A stretch of DNA of 31,678 nucleotides. Origin: CAZJLP01 sp964546955. Its GTDB lineage: Bacteria; Verrucomicrobiota; Verrucomicrobiia; Opitutales; Opitutaceae. The position numbers and the translations under genes were made by a program. Numbering within the stretch: position 1 is the first letter of the stretch; each line of letters begins with the position of its first letter. Shown here one piece after another: positions 15,762 through 23,588 of this stretch. Where the stretch lies: contig CAZJLP010000056.1 of the NCBI GenBank assembly GCA_964546955.1, positions 1 through 31,678 of the forward strand, given 5' to 3'. Under the pieces are notes generated by a model. The model had not been told where the DNA came from. It worked only from the letters and a program-made list of their open reading frames with translations, and ran no database searches.

Positions 15762-16547
15762 CTACAGCAACGCCGGCCCGTGGCCATGACCGAGCGTCAC
15801 CTTCTTTCCGCGCTCCAGCGCGGCCCGCAGAAACTTTCGGGCGTCGGCAATCGCATCGACCAGCGCCGCTCCCTGTGCCAGGCGCGTCGCGATCGCGGAA
15901 GCGAGGACGCAACCTGTCCCATGGGTATTTTTCGTTTCGATACGTCGCGCCCGAAACGATTCCATGACCCCGTCCGCGGCGACCAATACATCGCGCAGCT
16001 CATTTCCAGGCGCGTGCCCGCCTTTGATCAGCACTGCGCGGCACCCCGCGCTCAGGATCAGATGCGCGGCGCGCTCGGCGTCGCCATAGTTGCGGATGCG
16101 GGTACCCGAAAGGATCTCGGCCTCCGGCCAATTCGGTGTGACCAGCGCAGCGCCGGGAAAAAGCACGTCCCTCAGCGCCCGCACTCCGTCGGGCGCGAGA
16201 AATTCAGCTCCACTTGTGGATCGGATGACGGGATCGATCACCAACGAGATCGCCGAACTTTCCTTGAGCGCAGCGCCGATCGCCGTGATCGCGGCCGCGG
16301 TTGGAATCAGTCCCGTTTTGATCGCCTTGATCGGAAGGTCCGCGAGTAGCGCGTTTATTTGGGCGGCGATCAGGCGGGGAGCCACCGGCTGCCAGTCCAC
16401 GACACCTCGGGTATTCTGGGCGGTGACCGCCGTGATCGCCGTCACGGCAAAGCCGCCCAAGGCGTGAATCGTGCGACAATCGGCCTGCACGCCCGCGCCT
16501 CCCCCGCTGTCCGAGCCAGCAATCGTCAGCACGCAGCACGGGGTCAT
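15762..16547 (-). CDS. thiD: Hydroxymethylpyrimidine / phosphomethylpyrimidine kinase
   Basis: 261-residue ThiD of the ribokinase fold. It phosphorylates HMP twice to HMP-pyrophosphate, which ThiE needs. Motifs: VLTIAGSDSGGGAGVQAD at the N-terminus, KTGLIPTAA, LVIDPVIRSTSGA, VTPNWPEAEIL and the anion-hole/catalytic NTHGTGC near residue 205. I chose the ATG at 16547 because family members begin just before VLTIAGSD. An in-frame TTG at 16568 would overlap the thiF stop in TTGA and is the alternative. It is the last gene of the operon and is followed by repeats. Confidence 0.95.
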   Translation of the reverse strand: MTPCCVLTIAGSDSGGGAGVQADCRTIHALGGFAVTAITAVTAQNTRGVVDWQPVAPRLIAAQINALLADLPIKAIKTGLIPTAAAITAIGAALKESSAISLVIDPVIRSTSGAEFLAPDGVRALRDVLFPGAALVTPNWPEAEILSGTRIRNYGDAERAAHLILSAGCRAVLIKGGHAPGNELRDVLVAADGVMESFRARRIETKNTHGTGCVLASAIATRLAQGAALVDAIADARKFLRAALERGKKVTLGHGHGPALL

Positions 16548-16564
16548 CGCGGGGCGGGCATCGC

Positions 16565-17716
16565 TCAAGGGGCGGTGGACGCCGACACGGGAAACGCCGG
16601 GGAGCGGCTCGGCACCCAGGCCTTATAGCCGCCGCGGAGGCTCGCCGCGTGTGTGAAACCATACATGCGGCGCAAAGCGTCCGCGCCGCGGAGACTGCGT
16701 TTGCCCGAGGCGCAATAGACGACGGTCGGAGCGCTCGCATCCAGCGCGGCTACGAGCGCACTGGCTTCGCCTTTTTCCAGCAGGCCGATTGGAATGTGGA
16801 TCGAGGGAAGGATCGCGCCCAGCTCTCTCTCCCAGTCCTCGCGTACATCGACCAATTGCGGCATCTTCCCGGCAGCGAACGCCGAGGAAAGCGTTTCAAC
16901 ATCCGTCTCCCGCTCGGTCGGCGCGATCAAGGGAACGTCGCAAGTCTCGCCGTAACCTTCAGGGGGAAGCTCGCGGATCGAATGACTGCGCGGGTCCGTG
17001 GTGAAGGAGATCACCTGCGAGTTCATCGTAAGCGCGTTGAAAAGCCAGAGACGGCCGCAAAGAGGCTCCCCGATCCCGGCCAACACTTTGATCGCTTCCG
17101 TCGCCTGCACGGTGCCCACGATGCCGGGCAGCGCGCCGAGCACGCCGGCTTCGGCGCAGTTCGGGACCGTGCCAGGCTCCGGGGGCTCGGAAAAGAGACA
17201 GCGGTACGTCGGGCCGCCTTGCCAATTGAACACGCTAGCCTGTCCCTCGAATCCGTGGATCGCTCCGTAAACCAGCGTCTTACCGGCGAGAACGCAGGCA
17301 TCGTTCAGCAAATAGCGCGTCCCAAAATTGTCCGACCCGTCCACCACGAGATCGCAGCCGCCGACCAGATCGAGCACGTTCGCATGACTGACGCGCTCGG
17401 CCCGCGTCACGATTTCGATCAAGGGGTTGAGACCACCCAGGCGGCGCGCCGCCGCCTCCACCTTGAGCTGGCCCGCGTCCGACTCCACGTAGAGGACCTG
17501 TCTTTGAAGGTTGGATACGTCCACGCGGTCGGGATCCACCAGCACCAGCCGGCCCACACCGGCCGCCGCCAGATAAAGCGCGGCGGGACACCCCAGCCCG
17601 CCCACACCGACCACGAGCACGGTGGCGCGTTTCAGCCTGGCCTGAGCTTCGGGACCGAAGCCGGTCAGAGAGAGGTGCCGCTGATAGCGAGCGATTTCTT
17701 GCCGTGTGAATTCCAT
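16565..17716 (-). CDS. thiF: ThiF/MoeB-type adenylyltransferase fused to a rhodanese domain
   Basis: 383-residue two-domain protein. The E1-like domain (about residues 1-250) activates the C-terminus of ThiS by adenylation. It has GVGGLGCPAALYLA (nucleotide loop, from residue 37), DPDRVDVSNLQRQ and DGSDNF (Asp129). The rhodanese domain (about 270-375) has active-site loop CASGKRS with Cys335, so it can carry the persulfide. The zinc site usual in MoeB and ThiF is damaged: of CYRC only the second cysteine (Cys173) remains, and the later CxxC is replaced (DPRSHS near 241). Cys187 in PNCAEAG is kept. The ATG at 17716 follows the thiH stop by two bases. Confidence 0.93.
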   Translation of the reverse strand: MEFTRQEIARYQRHLSLTGFGPEAQARLKRATVLVVGVGGLGCPAALYLAAAGVGRLVLVDPDRVDVSNLQRQVLYVESDAGQLKVEAAARRLGGLNPLIEIVTRAERVSHANVLDLVGGCDLVVDGSDNFGTRYLLNDACVLAGKTLVYGAIHGFEGQASVFNWQGGPTYRCLFSEPPEPGTVPNCAEAGVLGALPGIVGTVQATEAIKVLAGIGEPLCGRLWLFNALTMNSQVISFTTDPRSHSIRELPPEGYGETCDVPLIAPTERETDVETLSSAFAAGKMPQLVDVREDWERELGAILPSIHIPIGLLEKGEASALVAALDASAPTVVYCASGKRSLRGADALRRMYGFTHAASLRGGYKAWVPSRSPAFPVSASTAP

Positions 17717-17718
17717 AC

Positions 17719-18858
17719 TTATGCGGTGACAAAAGCAGCCTGCCCGTCGTAGGTCGGATCCCAGTCCTTCCAGACGGGTTCATAACCTTGTGCGCGCAGG
17801 AAAGCCGCCACTTCCGCCGGGCTTCGAGCGTCGTCGATCTCAAATTGTTCCAGGGAATCGGGAGCGCTGGTATAACCCCCGGGATTCGTTTTCGAGCCGG
17901 CACTCATCGTGGTGAAGCCGAGTCGGAAGCCGTGATTTCGGAAAGATTGACCCTCACGAGTGGAGAGGGACAACTCGACTTCCTGGCTGAACAACCTGAA
18001 GGCGCACGCCGTTTGCACCAAGTCGCGCTCGGCGAAAGGCGCGACAGCGATGTCCTTGCCCTCGTGCGGGCGCAGCCGGGGGAAAGAAATGCTGTAACGG
18101 GTCTTCCAATACCGCTTCTCGAGGTACCGCAGATGCAAGCCGACGAACCAGGCATCTGTCCGCCAGTCGGAAAGACCGAACAAGGCGCCTAGCCCAATTT
18201 TCTTGATTCCCGCGCGTCCAAGACGATCGGGTGTCTCCAGGCGATAGGCCATGTCGGCCTTGGGCCCGCTGAGATGATGCTTGGGGTACGTCGCTCCATC
18301 GTAGGTTTCCTGATAAACCAGCACCGCGCTCAGCCCCTCGTCGATCAGCGACGCATAGTCGGCCTGGTCCAGCGGCTGCACCTCGATCGACAAGTGGGCA
18401 AATTTCGGCCGCAACAACCGCAACGCGTTCGCGAGGTACTTGCGCCCCACCCGTCCCGTCTCTCCGGTCACGAGAAGGATATGCTCGAATCCGTGCCCGC
18501 GCAGCACCTCCGCATCCGCCAAAATCTCGGCATCGTTGAGCACTTTCCGCGGAATCCGGTTCTGCGCGCTGAAACCGCAGTACGTGCACACATTCGCGCA
18601 GACATTGGAAAGATACATCGGCGCATACAGCTGCATGGTGCGGCCGAAACGCTCCACGGTGAGCCGGTGACTCAGCTGGGCCATCTCCTCGAGGAAGGGC
18701 GCCGCGGCAGGAGAAAGCAATGCCTGCAGATCGTCGAGCGACAGCCCCGATCTCACACGCCCCAGCGCGCGGCGCACGTCGGCGGAAGTTTTCCCAGCGA
18801 TAGCGCCCGCCATCGCCGCAAAGTCGTGCGTTTTCCAGGTGTCGAGGAAGGTGCTCAT
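17719..18858 (-). CDS. thiH: 2-iminoacetate synthase ThiH
   Basis: 379-residue radical SAM enzyme. It cleaves tyrosine to p-cresol and 2-iminoacetate (dehydroglycine), the glycine-derived part of the thiazole, and passes it to ThiG. The cluster motif CANVCTYC has Cys87, Cys91 and Cys94. LLVTGETGRVGRKYL and SIEVQPLDQADYASLIDEG and the KIGLGALFGL stretch are typical. A longer frame to 18996 would run through the palindromic repeat and is not used; ATG at 18858 starts MSTFLDTWKTHDF. Tyrosine-type ThiH replaces the glycine oxidase ThiO, which points to an oxygen-independent route. A 190-bp gap with a repeat separates it from thiG. Confidence 0.96.
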   Translation of the reverse strand: MSTFLDTWKTHDFAAMAGAIAGKTSADVRRALGRVRSGLSLDDLQALLSPAAAPFLEEMAQLSHRLTVERFGRTMQLYAPMYLSNVCANVCTYCGFSAQNRIPRKVLNDAEILADAEVLRGHGFEHILLVTGETGRVGRKYLANALRLLRPKFAHLSIEVQPLDQADYASLIDEGLSAVLVYQETYDGATYPKHHLSGPKADMAYRLETPDRLGRAGIKKIGLGALFGLSDWRTDAWFVGLHLRYLEKRYWKTRYSISFPRLRPHEGKDIAVAPFAERDLVQTACAFRLFSQEVELSLSTREGQSFRNHGFRLGFTTMSAGSKTNPGGYTSAPDSLEQFEIDDARSPAEVAAFLRAQGYEPVWKDWDPTYDGQAAFVTA

Positions 18859-18887
18859 CAAACGAAGATCGAAGTGGAATCGGTAGG

Positions 18888-19022
18888 TAGGGCGAGGCGT
18901 CCCGACTCGCCGCGCTTGGCTCCGACCGTGATTCGCCGCGGATACCGCTGAGATCGGTGACAGCTCAGGGGCGCAAACTGGGTCGAAACCACCCACGGCG
19001 AGTGGAGGACGCCTCGCCCTAT
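18888..19022. repeat. Palindromic element between thiG and thiH
   Basis: The left arm at 18888-18912 (TAGGGCGAGGCGTCC then CGACTCGCCG) is matched in inverted orientation at 18997-19022 (GGCGAGTGG then GGACGCCTCGCCCTA). The outer 15 bases pair perfectly and one base differs in length further in. The 135-bp element fills most of the 190-bp thiG-thiH gap and carries no gene. The outer arm shares TAGGGCG...TCCCGA with the inner hairpin of the element at 11994-12116, which suggests one repeat family. Confidence 0.7.
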
Positions 19023-19048
19023 CAGAGATCCGCAGTGCCCGGGAATCT

Positions 19049-19831
19049 TCATGCGCTCAAAAACGAGGTCAGCGGCGAGGTCGCCTTGGCTGTGGGTTTG
19101 CTCGAACGCGCCGCCAGGCCCGCCTCGAACGCGAGCCGGCCGGCGTTGACTGCATGCCTGAACGCGAGGCCCATGGCCACCGGGTCGCCCGCGGCCGCGA
19201 TCGCCGTGTTCACCAAAACCGCGTCCGCTCCCATCTCCAAAGCGGCGGCGGCATGCGACGGAGCGCCGAGCCCCGCATCGACGACCACCGGGACATTGCT
19301 CTGGGCGATAATGATCTCCAAGAAGGCGCGCGTCTCCAGCCCCCGATTGCTTCCGATCGGTGCGCCGAGCGGCATGACCGCGGCCGCTCCCGCCTCCTCG
19401 AGCTGCTTGCAGAGCACGGGATCGGCATGAATGTAGGGAAGGACGACAAAACCGCGTTTCGCCAGCTCTTGCGTCGCCTTCAACGTCTCAACGGCGTCCG
19501 GCATCAAATACTTGGGGTCCGGATGTATCTCGAGCTTCAACCAGTCGGTCTCCAAGGCTTCCCGCGCCAACTCGGCGGCCAGGATCGCCTCGCGCGCATC
19601 GCGCACTCCGGACGTGTTCGGCAACAGACGGCAGCGGGAACGATCCAAATGGGAAACAAGATCCTCTTCCGCTCCCTCCATGCGCACGCGGCGCAGGGCG
19701 ACGGTCACGAGCTCGGCGCCGGAAGCAGCGATGCTCTCCGCCATGACCGCGCCAGACGCGTACTTGCCGGTCCCCAGAAAAAGACGGGAAGCGAGCTCGA
19801 CTCCGGCGATGACAAGGGGACTCGTATTCAT
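19049..19831 (-). CDS. thiG: Thiazole synthase ThiG
   Basis: 260-residue TIM-barrel enzyme that builds the thiazole phosphate ring from 1-deoxyxylulose 5-phosphate, 2-iminoacetate and ThiS-thiocarboxylate. Motifs: FLGTGKYASG near residue 18, RLLPNTSGVRDA, TDWLKLEIHPDPKYL with the Schiff-base Lys99, GAPIGSNRG, VVVDAGLGAPSHAAAALEMGADAVLVNTA. The length matches the family. The ATG at 19831 overlaps the preceding thiE stop in ATGA. The gene upstream is thiE and the next, thiH, follows the palindromic element. Confidence 0.97.
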   Translation of the reverse strand: MNTSPLVIAGVELASRLFLGTGKYASGAVMAESIAASGAELVTVALRRVRMEGAEEDLVSHLDRSRCRLLPNTSGVRDAREAILAAELAREALETDWLKLEIHPDPKYLMPDAVETLKATQELAKRGFVVLPYIHADPVLCKQLEEAGAAAVMPLGAPIGSNRGLETRAFLEIIIAQSNVPVVVDAGLGAPSHAAAALEMGADAVLVNTAIAAAGDPVAMGLAFRHAVNAGRLAFEAGLAARSSKPTAKATSPLTSFLSA

Positions 19832-20487
19832 AAATATGTGACAACCGTGCGTCCGTCGTTCCAGGCCTCGGCCAGCGCGCGGAAATTTGCCTGGACGCGA
19901 TTCCCGCGGAAAAGCGCGGACGAAACCGCGGCGCCGGCCGCCCCGAGCGCACGAATGGCGGGGAGATCGCGGGCCTCCACCCCGCCGATCACCCACGCTG
20001 GCAGGCGGCCGAGCCGCGCGAGCAGCGCCCCCACCCCCTCCGCTCCCAGCACGGGCGCGAGGTTTTTTTTGTTGCGCGTGAAACGCCAAGGACCCACGCC
20101 GACGTAATCCAGGCAACCCGCCGCCACGGCACGCTCCGCGTCCTCGACGTTGTTGACCGTCCCGCCGACGATTCGCCCCGGTCCGAGGCGGTCCCGCGCC
20201 GCGGTCCAGTCGAGGTCGTGTTTGCCGAGGTGCACGCCGTCGGCTCCGCAGCTCAGCGCCACGTCCACGTTGTCGTTGACGACGCAAGCCGCCCCGTGCG
20301 AACGACACACGGACACCACCTCGCGAGCAGTCTCGACCCACCGGGCAGATTCCGCATTTTTCATCCGGAACTGTATCCAGCGGGCCCCGGCGCCACAAAG
20401 CTGCTCGGCCTGCTCGGCATGCGACAGCTCCAGGCCATCCTGGGTAATGCACAGGAGAGAGTGTGCCGTCAGGGGTTCAGTGGACAT
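19828..20487 (-). CDS. thiE: Thiamine phosphate synthase ThiE
   Basis: 219-residue ThiE that joins HMP-pyrophosphate and thiazole phosphate to thiamine monophosphate. Recognisable sites: IQFRMKN (equivalent of QLRxK), VNDNVDVA (NDR-type), GVHLGKHDLD, GRIVGGTVNN and DYVGVGPWRFTRNKKNLAPVLG. The RFTRNKKNLAPVLG form is the one I associate with Bacteroidota and Verrucomicrobiota proteins, where NKKN replaces the usual TxTK. The ATG at 20487 starts MSTEPLTAHSLLC. It overlaps the upstream tenI-like gene by 11 bases and thiG by four, so both neighbours are translationally linked. Confidence 0.92.
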   Translation of the reverse strand: MSTEPLTAHSLLCITQDGLELSHAEQAEQLCGAGARWIQFRMKNAESARWVETAREVVSVCRSHGAACVVNDNVDVALSCGADGVHLGKHDLDWTAARDRLGPGRIVGGTVNNVEDAERAVAAGCLDYVGVGPWRFTRNKKNLAPVLGAEGVGALLARLGRLPAWVIGGVEARDLPAIRALGAAGAAVSSALFRGNRVQANFRALAEAWNDGRTVVTYL

Positions 20488-21085
20488 GGCACGAAAGCGA
20501 GTGTTGCAAGGCACCAAAAGCGCGCCGCGGATCCGGCGACCGCCACACGCCGCCGAGCACGGCCACGCCATCGAACCCGAGTTCGTGACAGAGGGAGGCG
20601 TTTTCGGCCATCACTCCCCCGAGAGCGATGACAGCCGTGCGACGCTCCGCCGCGTTTCGGTGGACGAGCACGGACTTGAGATCGGAAAACGATTCCTTGG
20701 GGGCGTAGCCCGGTTTCGAAATCGAGGGGAAAACGGGACTGAGAAAGACAGAGTCGTAACATCCGAGCGCCGCCTCCACCTGCCGCACCGTGTGGCACGA
20801 CCGGCTGGTAAAATCGCGGCGCAGCCGTGGAGCGTCGGGAGCGGTTTCGCCGTCTCGCCAATGGCGGCCGCCGAGACGCAGCGTTTCGACCAAGTCGTGA
20901 TGATCGTGGAGGATGAGGCGCGAGTGCCACTGCGGAGGCACCTCGGCAATCCACGCCCTGACCTGCCCGGAGGTCCAGTCCGGCTTGCGCACATGATAAC
21001 GTTCGAGGCCCGCCGCGAAAAACTCCGCGACCAGCGCGGTTTCACGCGGGTCGGCGGCTGCAGGCGAAATGACGACGAGTTTCAT
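20477..21085 (-). CDS. tenI: TenI-like paralogue of thiamine phosphate synthase
   Basis: 202-residue TIM-barrel protein of the ThiE/TenI family. Visible landmarks are GLERYHVRKPDWT, RLILHDHHDLVETLRLGG, SRSCHTVRQVE and DSVFLSPVFPSISKPGY, with IALGGVMAEN and GFDGVAVLGGVW at the end. The QLRxK and NDR active-site forms of ThiE are replaced by YHVRKP and LHDHHD, so it probably is not the coupling enzyme. TenI in Bacillus aromatises the thiazole tautomer, which would fit its place beside thiG. A second coupling enzyme is the alternative. It starts at an ATG at 21085, 13 bases after thiS, and overlaps thiE by 11. Confidence 0.85.
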   Translation of the reverse strand: MKLVVISPAAADPRETALVAEFFAAGLERYHVRKPDWTSGQVRAWIAEVPPQWHSRLILHDHHDLVETLRLGGRHWRDGETAPDAPRLRRDFTSRSCHTVRQVEAALGCYDSVFLSPVFPSISKPGYAPKESFSDLKSVLVHRNAAERRTAVIALGGVMAENASLCHELGFDGVAVLGGVWRSPDPRRAFGALQHSLSCHVH

Positions 21086-21098
21086 GCGGCCGGAATCG

Positions 21099-21335
21099 CT
21101 ATCCCCCTTGCGTGGCCTGGATGATCAAAACCTTGTCCCCTTCCGCCAGCCCGCGAACCGTCCAGTCGCGGCGCGGGACTACGTTGCCATTGACCGCGGC
21201 GGCAATGCCTTTCTTGTCGGCAAAGCCCAGGCCGGCCACCACATCCGCCAGCGTGGCGGAGGGGTGCACGGCCCGCGGCAGATCGTTCACCGAGATGGCG
21301 ATTTTGGTCCCTGGAGCAAGGGGTACGGCGTTCAT
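21099..21335 (-). CDS. thiS: Sulfur carrier protein ThiS
   Basis: 78-residue ubiquitin-fold protein whose C-terminus ATQGG is the adenylation and thiocarboxylation site. ThiF activates this glycine and the rhodanese domain loads sulfur; ThiG then uses the thiocarboxylate. The core ISVNDLPR, TLADVVAGLGF and AVNGNVVPRRDW are typical, and EGDKVLIIQATQGG ends it. It is about ten residues longer at the N-terminus than the usual 66-residue ThiS. The ATG at 21335 overlaps the thiC stop in ATGA. Confidence 0.95.
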   Translation of the reverse strand: MNAVPLAPGTKIAISVNDLPRAVHPSATLADVVAGLGFADKKGIAAAVNGNVVPRRDWTVRGLAEGDKVLIIQATQGG

Positions 21336-23260
21336 CGTTTGTCCACGTAAAGTTCGCCGCCGGTCTGACGGAATTCATCGGCCTTCGATTTCAAACCGGC
21401 CTCCAGCGCCTGATTCGCCTGCAACCCTTGTTCTTCCGCATACCTGCGCACGTCTTCCGTGATGCGCATGGAACAGAACTGCGGTCCGCACATGGAACAG
21501 AAGTGCGCGGTTTTCGCGCTTTCCTGCGGCAGGGTTGCATCGTGAAACTCGCGCGCCTTCTCCGGATCGAGCGACAAGTTGAACTGATCCTCCCAACGGA
21601 ACTCGAACCGCGCCTTCGAAAGGGCGTTGTCCCGGTACTGCGCGGCGGGATGCCCCTTCGCGAGGTCTGCCGCGTGGGCCGCGATCTTGTAGGCGATCAC
21701 GCCGGCGCGAACATCGTCCTTGTCCGGCAGACCCAAATGCTCCTTCGGGGTCACGTAGCACAGCATCGCCGTGCCGTGCCAGCCGATCATCGTCGCGCCG
21801 ATCGCGCTCGTGATGTGATCGTAGCCCGGGGCGATGTCGGTGGTCAGGGGCCCCAGCGTGTAAAACGGAGCCTCTTTGCACCAGGTCAGCTGCTTTTCCA
21901 TGTTCTCCGGGATCATGTGCATGGGCACGTGGCCGGGACCTTCGCACATCACCTGTACGCCGTGCTTCCACGCGCGCTCCGTCAGTTCGCCCTGGGTCTT
22001 CAACTCGCCGAACTGCGCCTCGTCGTTGGCATCCGCAATCGAACCGGGACGCAGACCGTCGCCGATCGAGAACGAAACGTCGTAGGCGGCCATGATTTCG
22101 CAGATTTCGTCCCAGCGAGTATAGAGAAAATTCTCCTGATGATGCGACAGGCACCACTTGGCCATGATGGAACCGCCTCGGCTGACGATGCCGGTCATGC
22201 GCCGAGCGGTGAGCGGGATGTAGCGCAGCAATACACCGGCATGAATCGTGAAATAATCGACGCCCTGTTCCGCTTGTTCGATCAGCGTGTCGCGGAAAAT
22301 GTCCCAGGTGAGCTCCTCCGGCCGACCGCCCACTTTCTCCAGCGCCTGGTAAATGGGCACGGTGCCGACGGGCACGGGGCAGTTGCGCAGGATCCATTCG
22401 CGCGTCTGGTGGATATTTTTGCCCGTGGAGAGATCCATCAACGTATCGCCGCCCCATTTCACCGACCAGCGCATCTTCTCGACTTCTTCGTCGATCGACG
22501 AGGCTACGGCCGAATTGCCGATGTTGGTGTTGATCTTCACCAGAAAATTCCGGCCGATGATCATCGGTTCGAGCTCCGGATGATTGATGTTCGCCGGGAT
22601 GATCGCGCGGCCCCGCGCGACTTCCGCCCGCACGAACTCGGCCGTGATCTCGCGCGGAATCGACGCGCCGAAACTCTGACCCGGATGCTGTCGCCAGAGC
22701 GAATTGCGCGGACCTTCCTCGGTCATTTCGAGCAGCTCTCGGGCGCGCTGCAGCTTCGTGTTCTCGCGAATGGCGATGTACTCCATCTCCGGCGTGATCA
22801 GGCCCTCGCGAGCGTAGTGGAGCTGGGTCACCACCTTGCCCGGTTTCGCCTTCAAAATCGCGCGCGCACCGCGGTCGAAATACTTTATCGCGGTCCGCCG
22901 TCCCTCCACCTCGGCCTGCGCGCGGTGTTTTTCGGACAGATAACCGTCATCGATCGGCTTGATGTCGCGGCCTCCAATTTGTTCGACATCGCCCCGCTCC
23001 TGAATCCAGGGGGCGCGAATCTGCGGCAGCCCGCGCGTAGCGTCGCCATGGAAATCCGCGTCGCCCCAGGGGCCCGCGGTGTCGTACACCCGCACCGGTT
23101 CGTTCGGGACCTCGGTTCCGTTGGGGAGGCGCGTCGGGGACAAAGTGATCTCGCGCATCGGTACGCGAAGATCGGGCCGGGAGCCGGTGATGTAGACCCG
23201 GCGCGAGGACGGGAAAAGGCGATGCCCGGAAACGGCGGCGGTGGAATCGGTGGAGGACAT
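21332..23260 (-). CDS. thiC: Phosphomethylpyrimidine synthase ThiC
   Basis: 642-residue ThiC, the radical SAM enzyme that rearranges aminoimidazole ribotide into HMP phosphate. Highly conserved regions are present: RRTAIKYFDRGA, NSAVASSIDEEVEKMRWSV, FSIGDGLRPGSI, EGPGHVPMHMI and TLGPLTTDIAPGYDH. The atypical C-terminal cluster motif CSMCGPQFC has cysteines at about 588, 591 and 596. The N-terminal extension (LFPSSRRVYITGSRPDLRVP) is the usual ThiC long-form domain. I chose the ATG at 23260; a TTG at 23308 is the longer alternative. It opens the operon behind a TPP riboswitch. Confidence 0.97.
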   Translation of the reverse strand: MSSTDSTAAVSGHRLFPSSRRVYITGSRPDLRVPMREITLSPTRLPNGTEVPNEPVRVYDTAGPWGDADFHGDATRGLPQIRAPWIQERGDVEQIGGRDIKPIDDGYLSEKHRAQAEVEGRRTAIKYFDRGARAILKAKPGKVVTQLHYAREGLITPEMEYIAIRENTKLQRARELLEMTEEGPRNSLWRQHPGQSFGASIPREITAEFVRAEVARGRAIIPANINHPELEPMIIGRNFLVKINTNIGNSAVASSIDEEVEKMRWSVKWGGDTLMDLSTGKNIHQTREWILRNCPVPVGTVPIYQALEKVGGRPEELTWDIFRDTLIEQAEQGVDYFTIHAGVLLRYIPLTARRMTGIVSRGGSIMAKWCLSHHQENFLYTRWDEICEIMAAYDVSFSIGDGLRPGSIADANDEAQFGELKTQGELTERAWKHGVQVMCEGPGHVPMHMIPENMEKQLTWCKEAPFYTLGPLTTDIAPGYDHITSAIGATMIGWHGTAMLCYVTPKEHLGLPDKDDVRAGVIAYKIAAHAADLAKGHPAAQYRDNALSKARFEFRWEDQFNLSLDPEKAREFHDATLPQESAKTAHFCSMCGPQFCSMRITEDVRRYAEEQGLQANQALEAGLKSKADEFRQTGGELYVDKR

Positions 23261-23331
23261 ACGGAGGAGCGTTGATGTTGACGCCCAACACAACCGGCCT
23301 GGGCGCAAGCTCCTTCCGCTTCCGCGGTTGG

Positions 23332-23435
23332 CTCCTGTTTTCCCTACGGCGATGTTAAGCGCATCAGGTTCGACGGATTTCGGGACGGATCGTGTCCCTG
23401 TCTCAGCCCAGCGCCCCGGGCTCTCCTAAACGAGG
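23332..23435 (-). promoter_or_regulatory. TPP riboswitch (THI-box) ahead of thiC
   Basis: Reading leftward, the conserved TPP aptamer parts appear in order: AGCCC-loop-GGGCTGAGA (helix with the GGCTGAGA box), a variable arm GGGAC...GTCCC, then GAACCTGATGCGC and the closing CGTAGGGA. A terminal helix can form between CTCGTTT and AAACAGG. The ATG of thiC lies about 75 bases downstream. The leader between can fold GGAGC-TTG-CGCCCA...TGGGCG...GCTCC, a long stem that would sit before the start codon and may be the switching element. A TTGAAA box (23467-23472) is a candidate -35 further upstream. Binding thiamine pyrophosphate should lower thi operon expression. Confidence 0.93.
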
Positions 23436-23588
23436 TGAGCGGTAAGCGAACGCAGAATCACGGGGTTTTCAACGGTAAAGATGGCGAACCACGGCGTCGT
23501 TCCGGGCGGCTGCGCCTCCCACCGTCTTTCTCCTGATCCGGCAGGATCTGGTTTGAGACGGGAGAACCGACAATGACGACGGTTTTCC
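23436..23588. other. Intergenic region upstream of the riboswitch, no gene seen
   Basis: This 153-bp stretch between the end of the leftward ATP-grasp-like gene and the riboswitch has no credible gene. It contains short self-complementary stretches (for example TCCTGATCCGGCAGGA near 23531) that could end the upstream transcript, and presumably holds the thi operon promoter. No T-run follows any stem. Confidence 0.45.

Noticed and set aside
16649..17752. Rightward 367-codon frame
   Set aside because: Antisense of thiF; no motif.
18859..18996. N-terminal extension of thiH
   Set aside because: It runs into the palindromic element and the ATG at 18858 gives a normal ThiH start.
21428..23275. 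Rightward 615-codon frame
   Set aside because: Antisense of thiC, with a composition of R, H and V runs and no protein pattern.
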